From Gammaproteobacteria bacterium HGW-Gammaproteobacteria-13 (GTDB lineage Bacteria; Pseudomonadota; Gammaproteobacteria; Pseudomonadales; Pseudomonadaceae): a stretch of DNA of 64,000 bases. Under the pieces are notes generated by a model, which made no database searches, was not told the DNA's origin, and saw only the letters and a list, made by a program, of their open reading frames with translations. Positions 35,452 through 45,561 of this stretch are shown piece by piece (position 1 is the stretch's first letter; every line of letters starts with the position of its first letter). Where the stretch lies: assembly GCA_002840155.1 (NCBI GenBank), contig PGZH01000011.1, forward strand, positions 124,001 to 188,000, written 5' to 3'. Position numbers and translations under genes: made by a program.

Positions 35452-36219
35452 ATGTCGAAACGCAACACTCCGCAACGTCGTCACACCATTCTTGCCCTGC
35501 TCGCCGAGCAGGGTGAAGTGAGCGTAGATGAGTTGTCGAAAGCCTTCGCCACCTCCGAAGTGACCATTCGCAAAGACCTCGCCGCCCTGGAAAAAAACGG
35601 TCTGCTGCTGCGCCGTTACGGCGGTGCGGTGCCCATGCCGCAGGAGCTGATCAGCGATATTCAGCCGATCTCCCAGTACAAGCAGGCCATCGCCCGCGCC
35701 GGTGTGGCGCGCATTCGCGAACATGCGCGGATCATCATCGACAGCGGCACCACCACCGCGGCGATGATCCCGCAACTCGGCCACAAGCCCGGCCTGGTGG
35801 TGATGACCAACTCGCTGAATGTGGCCCGCGCCATCAGCGAGCTGGAGCATGAGCCAGTGCTGCTGATGACGGGCGGCACCTGGGACCCGCATTCCGAGTC
35901 GTTCCAGGGCCAGGTCGCCGAGCAGGTGCTGCGCTCTTACGACTTCGACCAGCTGTTTATTGGCGCCGATGGCATCGACTTGAACCGTGGCACCACTACT
36001 TTCAATGAATTGCTCGGGCTTAGCCGGGTCATGGCCGAGGTGGCCCGCGAAGTGGTGGTGATGGTCGAGAGCGACAAGATCGGCCGCAAGATTCCTAACC
36101 TGGAGCTGCCCTGGAGCGGCATCCATACCCTGATAACCGACGAACGCCTCAGCCCTGAGGCCCGTGAACAATTGACCCAGCGCGGCATCAAGCTGATCTG
36201 CGCGGCTGTTGAAGCTTAA
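35452..36219 (+). CDS. glmR: DeoR-family transcriptional regulator (GlmR-like)
   Basis: A 255-residue regulator. The N-terminal winged helix [25 protein letters not shown] (about 24-48, key residues in VTIRKDL) is DeoR-type. The sugar-phosphate sensor domain follows with [15 protein letters not shown] and [12 protein letters not shown]. It lies 10 bases upstream of glmS, which suggests control of amino-sugar synthesis; the symbol is by context. A palindrome-like TTTCGAATCGAAA about 10 bases before the ATG could be its own operator. Confidence 0.9.
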   Translation: MSKRNTPQRRHTILALLAEQGEVSVDELSKAFATSEVTIRKDLAALEKNGLLLRRYGGAVPMPQELISDIQPISQYKQAIARAGVARIREHARIIIDSGTTTAAMIPQLGHKPGLVVMTNSLNVARAISELEHEPVLLMTGGTWDPHSESFQGQVAEQVLRSYDFDQLFIGADGIDLNRGTTTFNELLGLSRVMAEVAREVVVMVESDKIGRKIPNLELPWSGIHTLITDERLSPEAREQLTQRGIKLICAAVEA

Positions 36220-36229
36220 GGAGAAGACT

Positions 36230-38092
36230 ATGTGTGGAATCGTAGGCGCAGTCGCCGAACGCAATATCACCGCCGTGCTGGTTGAAGGCCTCAAGCGCCT
36301 GGAATACCGCGGTTACGACAGCGCCGGTGTGGCGTTGCTGACGGATAAAGGTGACCTCGACCGTCGCCGCCGCGTGGGCAAGGTCAGCGAGCTGGAAAGC
36401 GCGCTGAGCGCCGAACCGCTGGCCGGCCGCCTGGGTATCGCGCACACCCGTTGGGCCACCCACGGCGCACCGAGCGAGCGTAACGCCCACCCGCATTTTT
36501 CAGGTAGAGAGCTCGGCCAGGAACTGGCGGTGGTGCACAACGGCATTATCGAGAACCACGAAGAATTGCGTGCCCAGCTCAAGGGCCTGGGTTATGTGTT
36601 CAGCTCCGATACCGACACCGAAGTGATCGTGCACCTGCTCGACCACAAGCTGAAAACTCAGCCGGACCTGACCGCAGCGTTGAAAGAGGCGGTCAAGGAA
36701 CTGCACGGCGCCTACGGCCTGGCGGTGATCAGCGCCAAGCAGCCGGATCGCCTGCTCGCCGCCCGCAGCGGCAGCCCGCTGGTGATCGGCCTGGGCCTGG
36801 GTGAGAACTTCCTCGCCTCCGACCAGCTGGCTCTGCGTCAGGTCACCGACCGCTTTATGTACCTGGAAGAAGGCGATATCGCCGAGATCCAGCGCGACAG
36901 CGTGCAGATCTGGAGCGTCAACGGCGAGCCAGTGGTGCGCGAAAGCGTGCAGTACCACGAAGGTGCGGAAGCGGCCGACAAGGGCGAGTACCGCCACTTT
37001 ATGCTCAAGGAAATCCATGAGCAGCCCAAGGTCGTGCAACGCACTCTGGAAGGCCGTCTGGGTTCTGACCACGTGCTGGTTCAGGCCTTCGGCCCGCAGG
37101 CTGCCGAGCTGTTCGCCAAGGTGCGCAACGTGCAAATCGTTGCCTGCGGCACCAGTTACCACGCCGGTATGGTCGCCCGTTACTGGCTGGAAGGCCTGGC
37201 CGGTATCCCCTGCCAGATCGAAGTGGCCAGCGAGTTCCGCTACCGCAAGGTGGTGGTGCAGCCGGACACCCTGTTTGTAAGCATCTCCCAGTCCGGCGAA
37301 ACCGCCGACACCCTGGCAGCCCTGCGTAATGCCAAAGAGCATGCGCCTGGCCAGGGCGGTTACCTGGCCAGCCTGGCGATCTGCAACGTCGGCATCAGCT
37401 CCCTGGTGCGCGAATCTGACCTGACCCTGCTGACCCAGGCCGGCCCGGAAATCGGTGTAGCCTCGACCAAGGCCTTCACCACCCAGCTGGTCGCACTGAT
37501 GCTGCTGACCCTGTCCCTCGGTCAGGTGCGTGGCACCCTGGATAAAGGTCTGGAAGCCGAGCTGGTGGATGAACTGCGCCGTCTGCCAACCCGTCTGGGC
37601 GAAGCCCTGGCCATGGACAGCGTGGTGGAGAAGGTCTCCGAGCTGTTCGCCGAGAAGCACCACAGCCTGTTCCTCGGCCGTGGCGCGCAGTACCCGGTGG
37701 CGATGGAAGGTGCGCTCAAGCTTAAGGAAATTTCCTATATCCACGCCGAAGCCTACCCGGCTGGCGAGCTTAAACACGGGCCGCTGGCCCTGGTGGACAG
37801 CGATATGCCGGTGGTCACCGTGGCGCCGAACAACGAGCTGCTGGAAAAGCTCAAATCCAACCTGCAGGAAGTGCGCGCCCGTGGCGGCGAGCTAGTGGTG
37901 TTTGCCGACGAGCAGGCCGGTATGAGCAATGGCGAGGGCACCCACGTGGTGAACATGCCGCATATCCACGACGCCCTGGCGCCGATCCTCTACACCATCC
38001 CGCTGCAACTGCTGTCGTACTACGTCGCCGTGCTCAAGGGCACTGACGTCGACCAGCCGCGCAATTTGGCCAAGAGCGTAACGGTTGAGTAA
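36230..38092 (+). CDS. glmS: Glutamine-fructose-6-phosphate aminotransferase (isomerizing)
   Basis: A 620-residue GlmS, the first step to UDP-GlcNAc. [12 protein letters not shown] places the catalytic Cys at residue 2 of the precursor. The class II glutaminase block is [14 protein letters not shown]. Two SIS isomerase domains follow, with [10 protein letters not shown] and [15 protein letters not shown]. The C-terminus is [12 protein letters not shown] 36230 follows AAGGAGAAG. It runs in the same direction as the DeoR-type regulator just upstream. Confidence 0.99.
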   Translation: MCGIVGAVAERNITAVLVEGLKRLEYRGYDSAGVALLTDKGDLDRRRRVGKVSELESALSAEPLAGRLGIAHTRWATHGAPSERNAHPHFSGRELGQELAVVHNGIIENHEELRAQLKGLGYVFSSDTDTEVIVHLLDHKLKTQPDLTAALKEAVKELHGAYGLAVISAKQPDRLLAARSGSPLVIGLGLGENFLASDQLALRQVTDRFMYLEEGDIAEIQRDSVQIWSVNGEPVVRESVQYHEGAEAADKGEYRHFMLKEIHEQPKVVQRTLEGRLGSDHVLVQAFGPQAAELFAKVRNVQIVACGTSYHAGMVARYWLEGLAGIPCQIEVASEFRYRKVVVQPDTLFVSISQSGETADTLAALRNAKEHAPGQGGYLASLAICNVGISSLVRESDLTLLTQAGPEIGVASTKAFTTQLVALMLLTLSLGQVRGTLDKGLEAELVDELRRLPTRLGEALAMDSVVEKVSELFAEKHHSLFLGRGAQYPVAMEGALKLKEISYIHAEAYPAGELKHGPLALVDSDMPVVTVAPNNELLEKLKSNLQEVRARGGELVVFADEQAGMSNGEGTHVVNMPHIHDALAPILYTIPLQLLSYYVAVLKGTDVDQPRNLAKSVTVE

Positions 38093-38106
38093 GCAGGAGC
38101 CAGCTG

Positions 38107-38337
38107 ATGCGGCGTGAAGATATAAAGAGCAAGCAGGCTCAGGGCGTGCTCTTTGATACTCATATCATCGCCAACCCGGCCAACACCCGGGAATGGATCG
38201 TGTTGTTGAAGAAAGGCGCAGGCACCAGCTTCTTTCTGGTCGATGACCAGGAGCAGGTGGAGTCCTTCGCCGACCTCAATGGCCTGATCGAAGAGCTGCG
38301 CCTACTCGGCATCAAGGGCGCGGAGATACATCTCTAA
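38107..38337 (+). CDS. Small conserved-looking hypothetical protein
   Basis: A 76-residue soluble protein (MRREDIKSKQAQGVLFDTHI at the start). It has a strong AGGAGCC ribosome binding site, 14 bases after glmS. It has hydrophobic beta-strand patterns (WIVLLKKGAGTSFFLVDD) and no motif I recognise. It is likely co-transcribed with glmS. Function unknown. Confidence 0.75.
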   Translation: MRREDIKSKQAQGVLFDTHIIANPANTREWIVLLKKGAGTSFFLVDDQEQVESFADLNGLIEELRLLGIKGAEIHL

Positions 38338-38362
38338 GCCCTGCCGTTCACCCGAGGTACAT

Positions 38363-39124
38363 ATGCCTATTCGCTATGCGAGAAGCCTGACCGGACGGAC
38401 GCGCAGTGTTGCAGCCAATCGGCATCTGGGTTTTGCCCTGGCTTTCGTTGCAGGAGCGATCAATGCCGGCGGCTTTCTTGCCGTGCAGCAATACACTTCG
38501 CATATGACTGGCATCGTTTCGGCCATGGCGGACAATATTGCTCTAGGTGCCTATGGCCCGGTGTGGAGTGGTCTCGGCGGTGTGCTGTCATTTCTACTGG
38601 GTGCAGCCTGCTCGACGGTGATGATCAATTACTCGAGGCGACGCCAGCTGCACAGCGAATACGCCCTGCCGTTGCTGCTCGAAGCTGCGCTGTTGCTGTG
38701 TTTTGGCTTTCTTGGCGCATCGCTGGCGCAGATTACCGGCCTGTTCGTGCCGCTGACGGTGATGCTGCTGTGTTTCATCATGGGCCTGCAGAACGCGTTG
38801 ATTACCAAACTCTCCAGGGCGGAAATCCGCACCACCCACATCACCGGAATCATCACCGACATTGGTATCGAGCTAGGCAAGCTGCTCTATTGGAATCGCA
38901 CGCGTGGCCCTGATATCGCTCGGGTGATGGCCGACCGTCAACGCCTACTGGTGCTCAGCCTGTTGGCGCTGTACTTCTTCCTCGGTGGGGTGATCGGCGC
39001 ACTGGGTTTCAACCACCTGGGCTATATCGCCACCGTGCCGCTGGCCTTGCTGCTGGTGTTATTGGCCAGTGTGCCGGCGCTCGATGATCTGCTGCTGCTC
39101 ACACGGCGCGTATTGCGTCGATAA
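38363..39124 (+). CDS. YoaK/DUF1275 family membrane protein
   Basis: A 253-residue protein with about six membrane segments. AINAGGFLAVQQYTSHMTGI and LCFIMGLQNALITKLS followed by IRTTHITGIITDIGIELG are the DUF1275 hallmarks. The family has no settled function. It has its own ATG 38363 and ends 21 bases before the convergent cobM. Confidence 0.93.
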   Translation: MPIRYARSLTGRTRSVAANRHLGFALAFVAGAINAGGFLAVQQYTSHMTGIVSAMADNIALGAYGPVWSGLGGVLSFLLGAACSTVMINYSRRRQLHSEYALPLLLEAALLLCFGFLGASLAQITGLFVPLTVMLLCFIMGLQNALITKLSRAEIRTTHITGIITDIGIELGKLLYWNRTRGPDIARVMADRQRLLVLSLLALYFFLGGVIGALGFNHLGYIATVPLALLLVLLASVPALDDLLLLTRRVLRR

Positions 39125-39145
39125 GCCTGGCCGACTGCCTGCGGC

Positions 39146-39901
39146 TCAGTCTTCTGCCGACCTGAACAGGTGCCGATGCTCGGCGTTGTACAGCGCCGAG
39201 TCGGCGAACTGTTCGGCGTGCAGCACGCGGCCGACGAGGATCAGCGCGGTGCGGCGAAAGCCTTTGGCGCGCACCTGTTCCTCGATAGTGGCCAGGGTGC
39301 CGCTGACCCAATCCTGATCCGGCCAGCTGGCGCGATGCACCACGGCAATCGGGCAATCCGCGCCGTAATGCGGCAGCAACTCAGTAACGATCTTGCTCAG
39401 GTGCACCACGCCCAGGTGGATGGCCATGGTCGCGCCGTGGCGCGCCAAGTCGCCCAGTGCCTCGCCCTCGGGCATGTTCGACTTGCTCGCATAGCGCGTA
39501 AGGATCAGCGTCTGCGACACTTCGGGCAGGGTCAGCTCGCTTTCCAGCAGGGCGGCGCAGGCCGCAGTGGCTGTGACCCCAGGGATGATCTCGAAGGCAA
39601 TGCCCAGCCGGCGCAGGTGGCGGATCTGCTCGCCAATCGCGCCATACAGCGACGGGTCGCCGCAGTGTACGCGGGCCACATCCTGGCCTTTGCCATCGGC
39701 CTGGCTAATCAGCTCGATGATTTCATTCAGATGCAGCTCGGCGGTGTTGATCACCTGCTCGGCGCTATGGCCTTCGAGTACCGCTGCCGGCACCAGTGAG
39801 CCGGCGTAGAGAATCACCGGGCAGCTGCGCAGCAGGCGCTGGCCTTTGACGGTGATCAGCTCGGGGTCGCCAGGGCCGGCGCCGATAAAGTAAACGGTCA
39901 T
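39146..39901 (-). CDS. cobM: Precorrin-4 C11-methyltransferase
   Basis: A 251-residue SAM-dependent methylase of the aerobic cobalamin pathway. [20 protein letters not shown] is the class III methylase start. VHCGDPSLYGAIGEQI and EIIPGVTATAACAALL are the tetrapyrrole methylase active-site loops. The YASKSNMPEGEAL block is typical of CobM/CbiF. It overlaps cobE by 4 bases; the pair is divergent from cobW. Confidence 0.97.
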   Translation of the reverse strand: MTVYFIGAGPGDPELITVKGQRLLRSCPVILYAGSLVPAAVLEGHSAEQVINTAELHLNEIIELISQADGKGQDVARVHCGDPSLYGAIGEQIRHLRRLGIAFEIIPGVTATAACAALLESELTLPEVSQTLILTRYASKSNMPEGEALGDLARHGATMAIHLGVVHLSKIVTELLPHYGADCPIAVVHRASWPDQDWVSGTLATIEEQVRAKGFRRTALILVGRVLHAEQFADSALYNAEHRHLFRSAED

Positions 39902-40341
39902 GAAAAATCCTTGGGTGCAATCAACGCCAGCGCGCAGGTTGCGCTGGGGTTGTGGGTTTTCTCGCCGAGCAGACGCGCCGGTTGGCCGCCCAGCCGTTCA
40001 GCCAGGGCAACGGCGCAGGGTTCGGCGACGGCCGGGCTGCCGGTGGCGGCCAGGGTAAGCGGCGAGCCTTGCACACCGTGCTGATAGGGCTGCAGTTCTT
40101 CCGCACTAAAGCAGTTCAGCTGCAGACCAAGGCGCTCGGCCAGTGCCTGTAGACCCGACTCGTTACGTTTATGCGCGACGCTGGCCAGCCCCGCCAGGTT
40201 ATCCACAGTCAGGCCGTGCGCCTGCAAGCTATGCAGCAGCAGGTTAAGCAAGTCCTCCACACTGCAGCCGCTGCGGCAGCCCAGCCCGGCGACGACTTGA
40301 ACGGCGGCAGCGGTGCGGCGAGGGGGAGTGCTGGTGATCAT
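39898..40341 (-). CDS. cobE: Cobalamin biosynthesis protein CobE (CbiG C-terminal domain)
   Basis: A 147-residue protein. VVAGLGCRSGCSVEDLLNLL, LASVAHKRNESGLQALAERL and a GEKTHNPSATCALAL end match the C-terminal domain of CbiG, called CobE in the aerobic pathway. Its exact role is uncertain. The N-terminal CbiG part is fused to cobJ elsewhere in this cluster. ATG 40341 is chosen; the upstream ATG at 40389 gives a less family-like leader. A perfect DnaA box lies at 40199. Confidence 0.88.
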   Translation of the reverse strand: MITSTPPRRTAAAVQVVAGLGCRSGCSVEDLLNLLLHSLQAHGLTVDNLAGLASVAHKRNESGLQALAERLGLQLNCFSAEELQPYQHGVQGSPLTLAATGSPAVAEPCAVALAERLGGQPARLLGEKTHNPSATCALALIAPKDFS

Positions 40342-40374
40342 CTGCGGCGCTCGGTGTGCGGCGGCGTAGCTCAA

Positions 40375-40418
40375 CATGGCGGCCGGCACCGGTCAACCGC
40401 GATTGACCGGCCGCCATG
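40375..40418. promoter_or_regulatory. Nested palindrome in the divergent cobE / cobW promoter region
   Basis: The outer arms CATGGCGGCCGG (40375-40386) and CCGGCCGCCATG (40407-40418) enclose inner arms CCGGTCAA and TTGACCGG. TTGACC on the plus strand, 17 bases before TAGCCT (40426), could be the promoter for the riboswitch leader. The mirror-image TTGACC faces cobE. Confidence 0.5.
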
Positions 40419-40439
40419 GCCTGCGTAGCCTTGTCGCGT

Positions 40440-40650
40440 TCGAGGTTCTTCGTGGGCATGCCCATGAAGCTAAGAGGGAACAAGGTTGATGCCTTGGCTG
40501 CCCCCGCAACTGTAAACGACTCGTCCCCTTGCGTTGTTCTGCCGCTCAAGCGCTGCAGCACAACAGCCACTGCGTCAGCGCGGGAAGGCGAAGGGATTAG
40601 CCGGCGTATCTACGCCAGCCCGGTCGTGAGCCAGGAGACCTGCCTCGTCA
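40440..40650 (+). promoter_or_regulatory. Cobalamin riboswitch upstream of cobW-cobN
   Basis: Conserved aptamer elements in order: AAGCTAAGAGGGAACA, GATGCCTTGGCTGCCCCCGC with AACTGTAAACG, and the B12 box GCCAGGAGACCTGCC (40630-40644). It lies about 115 bases before the cobW ATG and should repress cobW and cobN when adenosylcobalamin is plentiful. Confidence 0.95.
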
Positions 40651-40761
40651 CGCTTTCGACAACCGGGCGGGGTGATCCGGTGGTGTTGGCTGACGCCCCG
40701 TGGCTGTCATGTCTGTGCCGCCTCCTGCTCGTCTTTCTTTCGACGTCATGCAGGACTCGCC

Positions 40762-41817
40762 ATGCAAACCCTCGCCAAACTTCCCGTCACCATCGTTACC
40801 GGCTTCCTCGGCGCCGGCAAAACCACCTTGCTCCGCCATATGCTCGGCCACGCCGACGGGCGGCGTATTGCGGTGATCGTCAACGAGTTCGGTGAGCTGG
40901 GCATCGACGGCGAAATCCTCAAGCAGTGCTCCATCGGTTGCAGCGAAGAAGAAGCCAACGGCCGCATCTTCGAACTGGCCAACGGCTGCTTGTGCTGCAC
41001 CGTGCAGGAAGAGTTCTTTCCGGTAATGCGCGAGCTGGCGGCGCGTCGCGGCGAGCTGGACCATATCCTGATTGAAACCTCCGGCCTGGCCCTGCCCAAG
41101 CCGCTGGTACAAGCCTTCAACTGGCCGGAAATCCGCAACGCCTGCACGGTGGACGCGGTCATCACCGTGGTCGACAGCCCGGCTGTGGCCGCCGGCACCT
41201 TCGCCGCCTTCCCCGATCAGGTCGATGCGCAGCGCAAGCTCGACCCGAATCTGGATCACGAATCGCCACTGCACGAGCTGTTCGCCGACCAGCTGGCCAG
41301 CGCCGATCTGGTGATTCTCAACAAGGCCGACCTGCTCGACGCTGCCGCCCTGGCTGCGGTGCGCGCGGAAGTGGCCGAGGAGCTGCCTCCGGCGGTGAAA
41401 ATCATCGAAGCCCATGGCGGCGAGCTGCCGCTGGACGTACTGCTGGGCCTGAACTGCGAGACCGAGCTGCATATCGAGGGCCGCAAGACCCACCATGATC
41501 TGGAGGGCCATGAAGACCACGATCACGACGAATTTGCCTCGTTCCACGTGGAACTGCCTGAAGCCGAGGAGGCCCGTCTGCTGCAAGCGCTGAAGGAGGC
41601 GGTCAGCAAACACGGCATTCTGCGCATCAAGGGTTTTGCGGCGATTCCCGGCAAGCCGATGCGTCTGCTGCTGCAAGGCGTCGGCCAGCGGTTCGACAAA
41701 CACTTCGACCGCGCCTGGCAGGCCGATGAGCCGCGCATCACCCGCCTGGTGGTGATTGGCCAGACGCTGGATCAAGCCGCTATCGAAGCCGAGCTAAACG
41801 CCGCGCTGGCAGGCTAA
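40762..41817 (+). CDS. cobW: Cobalamin biosynthesis GTPase CobW (G3E family metal chaperone)
   Basis: A 351-residue G3E GTPase thought to deliver cobalt to the CobN chelatase. Walker A GFLGAGKTTLLRHML lies near the N-terminus. The metal-binding CxCC motif is NGCLCCTVQEE. A His/Asp-rich segment EGHEDHDHDEF precedes the C-terminal domain. ATG 40762 is chosen; an extension to 40672 runs into the riboswitch platform. The gene contains a parS-like palindrome at 41540. The cobN start is 6 bases after its stop. Confidence 0.96.
   Translation: MQTLAKLPVTIVTGFLGAGKTTLLRHMLGHADGRRIAVIVNEFGELGIDGEILKQCSIGCSEEEANGRIFELANGCLCCTVQEEFFPVMRELAARRGELDHILIETSGLALPKPLVQAFNWPEIRNACTVDAVITVVDSPAVAAGTFAAFPDQVDAQRKLDPNLDHESPLHELFADQLASADLVILNKADLLDAAALAAVRAEVAEELPPAVKIIEAHGGELPLDVLLGLNCETELHIEGRKTHHDLEGHEDHDHDEFASFHVELPEAEEARLLQALKEAVSKHGILRIKGFAAIPGKPMRLLLQGVGQRFDKHFDRAWQADEPRITRLVVIGQTLDQAAIEAELNAALAG
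41540..41555. other. parS-like palindrome inside cobW
   Basis: CGTTCCACGTGGAACT. The 14-base core GTTCCACGTGGAAC is identical to parS, with both outer bases different. It lies 27 kb from the recF sites, within the distance over which Pseudomonas parS sites are found. ParB may bind it weakly or not at all. Confidence 0.55.
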
Positions 41818-41823
41818 GCCCGC

Positions 41824-44800
41824 ATGCACCTGCTGCGCACCCAGCCCGGCAGCCAGCTGCCGCTCGACAGCATTGCCGATCTCGGCCAGACCCCGGCCGA
41901 GCTGGTGATTCTGTGCACAGGCGATTCGCACCTGTCGTTGCTGGCTGAAGTGGCGCGGCAGTTGCCGGCGGATTACCCCAGCCTGCGCCTGGCCAGCCCG
42001 GCGCAGCTGAGCAACCACGCCTCGGTGGATCTCTACGTCGAGCAGGTGTTGCAGCACGCCAAGGTCATCCTGATTTCCGTGCACGGCGGCGTCAGCTATT
42101 GGCGTTACGGCATCGAGCGGTTGGTCGAGCTGGCCGAGGGTGGCGCGCGGGTGATCATGGTGCCGGGCTGCGACAACCCCGATCCGGAGTTGATGGCCCT
42201 GAGCACTGTGCCGCTGGCCGAGGCCGAGCGGCTTTGGCAGTTTCTGCGTCAGGGCGGCGCGGGCAATGCGCTGCAGCTGTTCAACTGCATCGCCAGCCAG
42301 TGGCTGCAGCGCGATTATTCTTGGGTTGAACCGCAGCCCCTGCCGCGCGTGGGCCTGTATCACCCGCAGTGCAGCAATCCGACCCTGGCCGATTGGCAAG
42401 CCAGCTGGCAGGCCGGCGCGTCGGTAGTGGCGCTGCTGTTCTACCGCACCCAGGTGCAGGCGGCGAATACCGGGTTTATCGATGTGTTCTGCCAGCGCTT
42501 GCAGGCCCAGGGTCTTAATCCGCTGCCGATTGCCGTGGCCAGCCTCAAGGAGGACGCCTGCCTGGCCCAGGTTGAAGACTGGCTGGACGCGACCGACTGC
42601 GCGCTGATCATCAACACCACGGCCTTCGCCCTGTCCAACCCGGAAGCGCCGAGCGCACGGCCCTTTCGCCGCGATATCCCGGTGCTGCAAGCCATTTGTT
42701 CGTTGGATAACCATGCACAGTGGCAGACCAATGCTCAGGGCCTAGGTTCGCGCGACCTGGCCATGCATATCGTGCTGCCCGAGCTGGATGGCCGTCTGAT
42801 TACCCAGCCGATCAGCTTTAAGGGCCTGGCCTGGCGCAGCGAGCGCAGCCAGAGTGATGTGGTGTGTTATCAGCCGCATTTACCGGGGATGGATTTTGTC
42901 GCCGAGCTGGCGCGCAACTGGATCGTCCTGGCGCGCAAAAGCAACGCCGACAAACGCATCGCCCTGATCCTGGCCAACTACCCGACCCGCGACGGCCGTA
43001 TCGGCAATGGCGTCGGCCTGGACACCCCGGCGGCGGCGCTAAATATCCTGCGAGCGCTCGAACAGCAGGGATATCCGGTGGAAGGCTTGCCCGACAGCGG
43101 CACCGCATTGATCCACCAGCTGCTCGGCGGCGTGACCAATGATCTGGACAGCCTCGACGCACGGCCCTGCGCCCAGAGTCTGGCGTTGAACGACTATCTG
43201 GCGTTCTTCAATAGTCTGCCTGCAGCCAACCAGCAGGCGGTGCGCGAGCGCTGGGGCGAGCCGCAGCAGGACCCTATGTTCCGCAGCGGTCGGCTGATGA
43301 TCGCCGGCCTGCGTTTTGGTTTGACCTTTGTCGGCATCCAGCCGGCGCGCGGTTATCAGCTGGATGCGGCAGCGGTGTATCACGACCCCGATCTGGTGCC
43401 GCCGCACGGCTACCTGGCGTTCTATTGCTGGCTGCGCCGGGCCTTTGCTTGCGATGCGGTGATCCATGTCGGCAAGCACGGCAATCTGGAATGGCTACCG
43501 GGCAAGAGCGTCGGCCTGTCCGAGCAGTGCTGGCCGAGTGCAATTCTCGGCCCGCTGCCGAATATCTACCCGTTTATCGTCAATGACCCGGGCGAGGGCG
43601 CGCAGGCCAAGCGCCGTACCCAGGCGGTGATCATCGACCACCTAATGCCGCCGCTGACCCGCGCGGAAAGCTACGGCCCGCTGCGCGATCTGGAGCGCCT
43701 GGCCGACGAATACTACGAAGCCAGCCAGCTCGACCTGCGCCGCGCCGCCGAGCTGCGCGGCGAGATTCTGCTCAAGGTGCGCGAGGCCAGCCTGGACCGT
43801 GAGCTGGGTCTGCAACTTAACGCAGACCCCAATAGCTGGCTGCCGCAGCTGGATGCCTACCTTTGCGATTTGAAGGAATCGCAGATCCGCGATGGCCTGC
43901 ACGTATTCGGCGAATCACCGGCCGGCACGCTGCGCCGCGACACCCTGCTGGCGCTGCTGCGCATTCCCCGTGGCGATGGCCAGGGTGGCAACGCCAGCCT
44001 GCTGCGCGCCCTGGCCCGCGACCTTGAGCTGGACTTCGACCCGCTCGACTGCGAGATGGCCGCACCCTGGCAGGGCGCGCGCCCGGCTGTGATGCAGAGC
44101 CTGAGCGACGACAGCTGGCGCAGCGCGGGCGATACCCGTGAACGCTTGGAGCTGCTGGCCTTGCAGTTGATTAGCGCGGCGGATTTTGAATCCGTTGGTG
44201 CGGAAAGCACCCAGGTGCTGCAACGCCTGCGTGAGCAGATCGCACCGCTGCTGGACGCCTGTGGCGATGCAGAAATGCATGGTCTGCTCACGGCGTTGAA
44301 CGGGCGTTTTGTCCCTGCCGGGCCGAGTGGCGCGCCGAGTCGCGGGCGGCTGGATGTGCTGCCCACCGGGCGCAACTTCTACAGCGTCGATGTGCGCAAT
44401 TTGCCCACGCCGACCGCCTGGCGCATCGGCGTGCAGGCGGCGGATCGGCTGCTCGAACGGCATCTGCAAGACCACGGCGATCACCTGCGTCAGCTCGGCC
44501 TGTCGATGTGGGGCACGGCGACTATGCGCACCGGCGGCGACGATATGGCCCAGGCCCTGGCGCTGATGGGTGTGCGCCCGGTTTGGCAGGCCGGCAGCCA
44601 GCGCGTTGAGCGTTTCGAGGTGCTGCCGCTGGCGCAACTCGGCCGCCCGCGGGTGGACGTGACCCTGCGCGTGTCCGGGTTCTTCCGCGATGCCTTTAGC
44701 AACCTGATCCGCCTGTTCGACGATGCGGTGCAGGCGGTGGTCGATCTCGATGAGCCGGAAGATATGAATCCGCTGTCGGCGCGGGTCTGGCGCGAATCCC

Positions 44801-45561
44801 TGTCCCTGCAGGACAGCGGTTTAGATGAAGCCGAGGCGCGCAAACAGGCCGGCTGGCGGGTGTTCGGCTCCAAGCCCGGTGCCTATGGCGCGGGCGTGCA
44901 GAACGCCATCGAAGAACGCCTGTGGCAAACCCGTGAGGATCTGGCCGAGGTCTACCTGAACTGGGGCGGCTACGCCTACGGCAGCCATAGCGAAGGCACC
45001 CCGGCGCGCGCGCAGTTCGCCGAGCGCCTGGAGCAGATGCAGGCGGTGCTGCACAACCAGGACAACCGCGAGCACGACATCCTCGACTCCAACGACTACT
45101 ACCAGTTCCAGGGCGGCATGCTCGCCGCCGTGGAAACCCTGCGCGGTGCCAAGGTGGCCAGCTACCACGGCGACAACAGCCAGCCGGACACGCCGCGCAT
45201 CCGCACCTTGAAGGAAGAACTCAACCGCGTGGTGCGCGCCCGTGCGGCCAACCCCAAGTGGATCGAGGGTATGAAGCGCCACGGCTACAAGGGCGCGTTC
45301 GAGCTGGCGGCGACCATCGACTACCTGTTCGCCTTCGACGCCACCAGCGAACTGGTCGACGACCACCAGTACGCGCTGCTCACCGATGCCTATTTGCTCG
45401 ACAAAAGCACCCGCGACTTTATCCAGCAGCACAACCCCGGCGCCCTGCAGGACATCCTCGAACGCCTGCTCGAAGCCCAGCAACGCGGCCTTTGGCAGCA
45501 CCCCGGCGAATACCGCGAAGCCCTGGAAAATCTGCTAATTGATAGCGAGGAGGGTGTGTGA
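41824..45561 (+). CDS. cobN: Aerobic cobaltochelatase subunit CobN
   Basis: A 1,245-residue large subunit that inserts cobalt into hydrogenobyrinate a,c-diamide. HGGVSYWRYGIERL, the conserved VIHVGKHGNLEWLPGKSVGL and the C-terminal NRVVRARAANPKWIEGMKRH are CobN/BchH signatures. Length is normal. It must act with small and medium AAA+ subunits, probably supplied by the chlI/chlD locus at 46.0 kb; no cobS or cobT is in the window. Confidence 0.98.
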   Translation: MHLLRTQPGSQLPLDSIADLGQTPAELVILCTGDSHLSLLAEVARQLPADYPSLRLASPAQLSNHASVDLYVEQVLQHAKVILISVHGGVSYWRYGIERLVELAEGGARVIMVPGCDNPDPELMALSTVPLAEAERLWQFLRQGGAGNALQLFNCIASQWLQRDYSWVEPQPLPRVGLYHPQCSNPTLADWQASWQAGASVVALLFYRTQVQAANTGFIDVFCQRLQAQGLNPLPIAVASLKEDACLAQVEDWLDATDCALIINTTAFALSNPEAPSARPFRRDIPVLQAICSLDNHAQWQTNAQGLGSRDLAMHIVLPELDGRLITQPISFKGLAWRSERSQSDVVCYQPHLPGMDFVAELARNWIVLARKSNADKRIALILANYPTRDGRIGNGVGLDTPAAALNILRALEQQGYPVEGLPDSGTALIHQLLGGVTNDLDSLDARPCAQSLALNDYLAFFNSLPAANQQAVRERWGEPQQDPMFRSGRLMIAGLRFGLTFVGIQPARGYQLDAAAVYHDPDLVPPHGYLAFYCWLRRAFACDAVIHVGKHGNLEWLPGKSVGLSEQCWPSAILGPLPNIYPFIVNDPGEGAQAKRRTQAVIIDHLMPPLTRAESYGPLRDLERLADEYYEASQLDLRRAAELRGEILLKVREASLDRELGLQLNADPNSWLPQLDAYLCDLKESQIRDGLHVFGESPAGTLRRDTLLALLRIPRGDGQGGNASLLRALARDLELDFDPLDCEMAAPWQGARPAVMQSLSDDSWRSAGDTRERLELLALQLISAADFESVGAESTQVLQRLREQIAPLLDACGDAEMHGLLTALNGRFVPAGPSGAPSRGRLDVLPTGRNFYSVDVRNLPTPTAWRIGVQAADRLLERHLQDHGDHLRQLGLSMWGTATMRTGGDDMAQALALMGVRPVWQAGSQRVERFEVLPLAQLGRPRVDVTLRVSGFFRDAFSNLIRLFDDAVQAVVDLDEPEDMNPLSARVWRESLSLQDSGLDEAEARKQAGWRVFGSKPGAYGAGVQNAIEERLWQTREDLAEVYLNWGGYAYGSHSEGTPARAQFAERLEQMQAVLHNQDNREHDILDSNDYYQFQGGMLAAVETLRGAKVASYHGDNSQPDTPRIRTLKEELNRVVRARAANPKWIEGMKRHGYKGAFELAATIDYLFAFDATSELVDDHQYALLTDAYLLDKSTRDFIQQHNPGALQDILERLLEAQQRGLWQHPGEYREALENLLIDSEEGV

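Noticed and set aside
40648..41775. 375-codon minus-strand frame opposite cobW
   Set aside because: Shadow of cobW, and it runs into the riboswitch platform.
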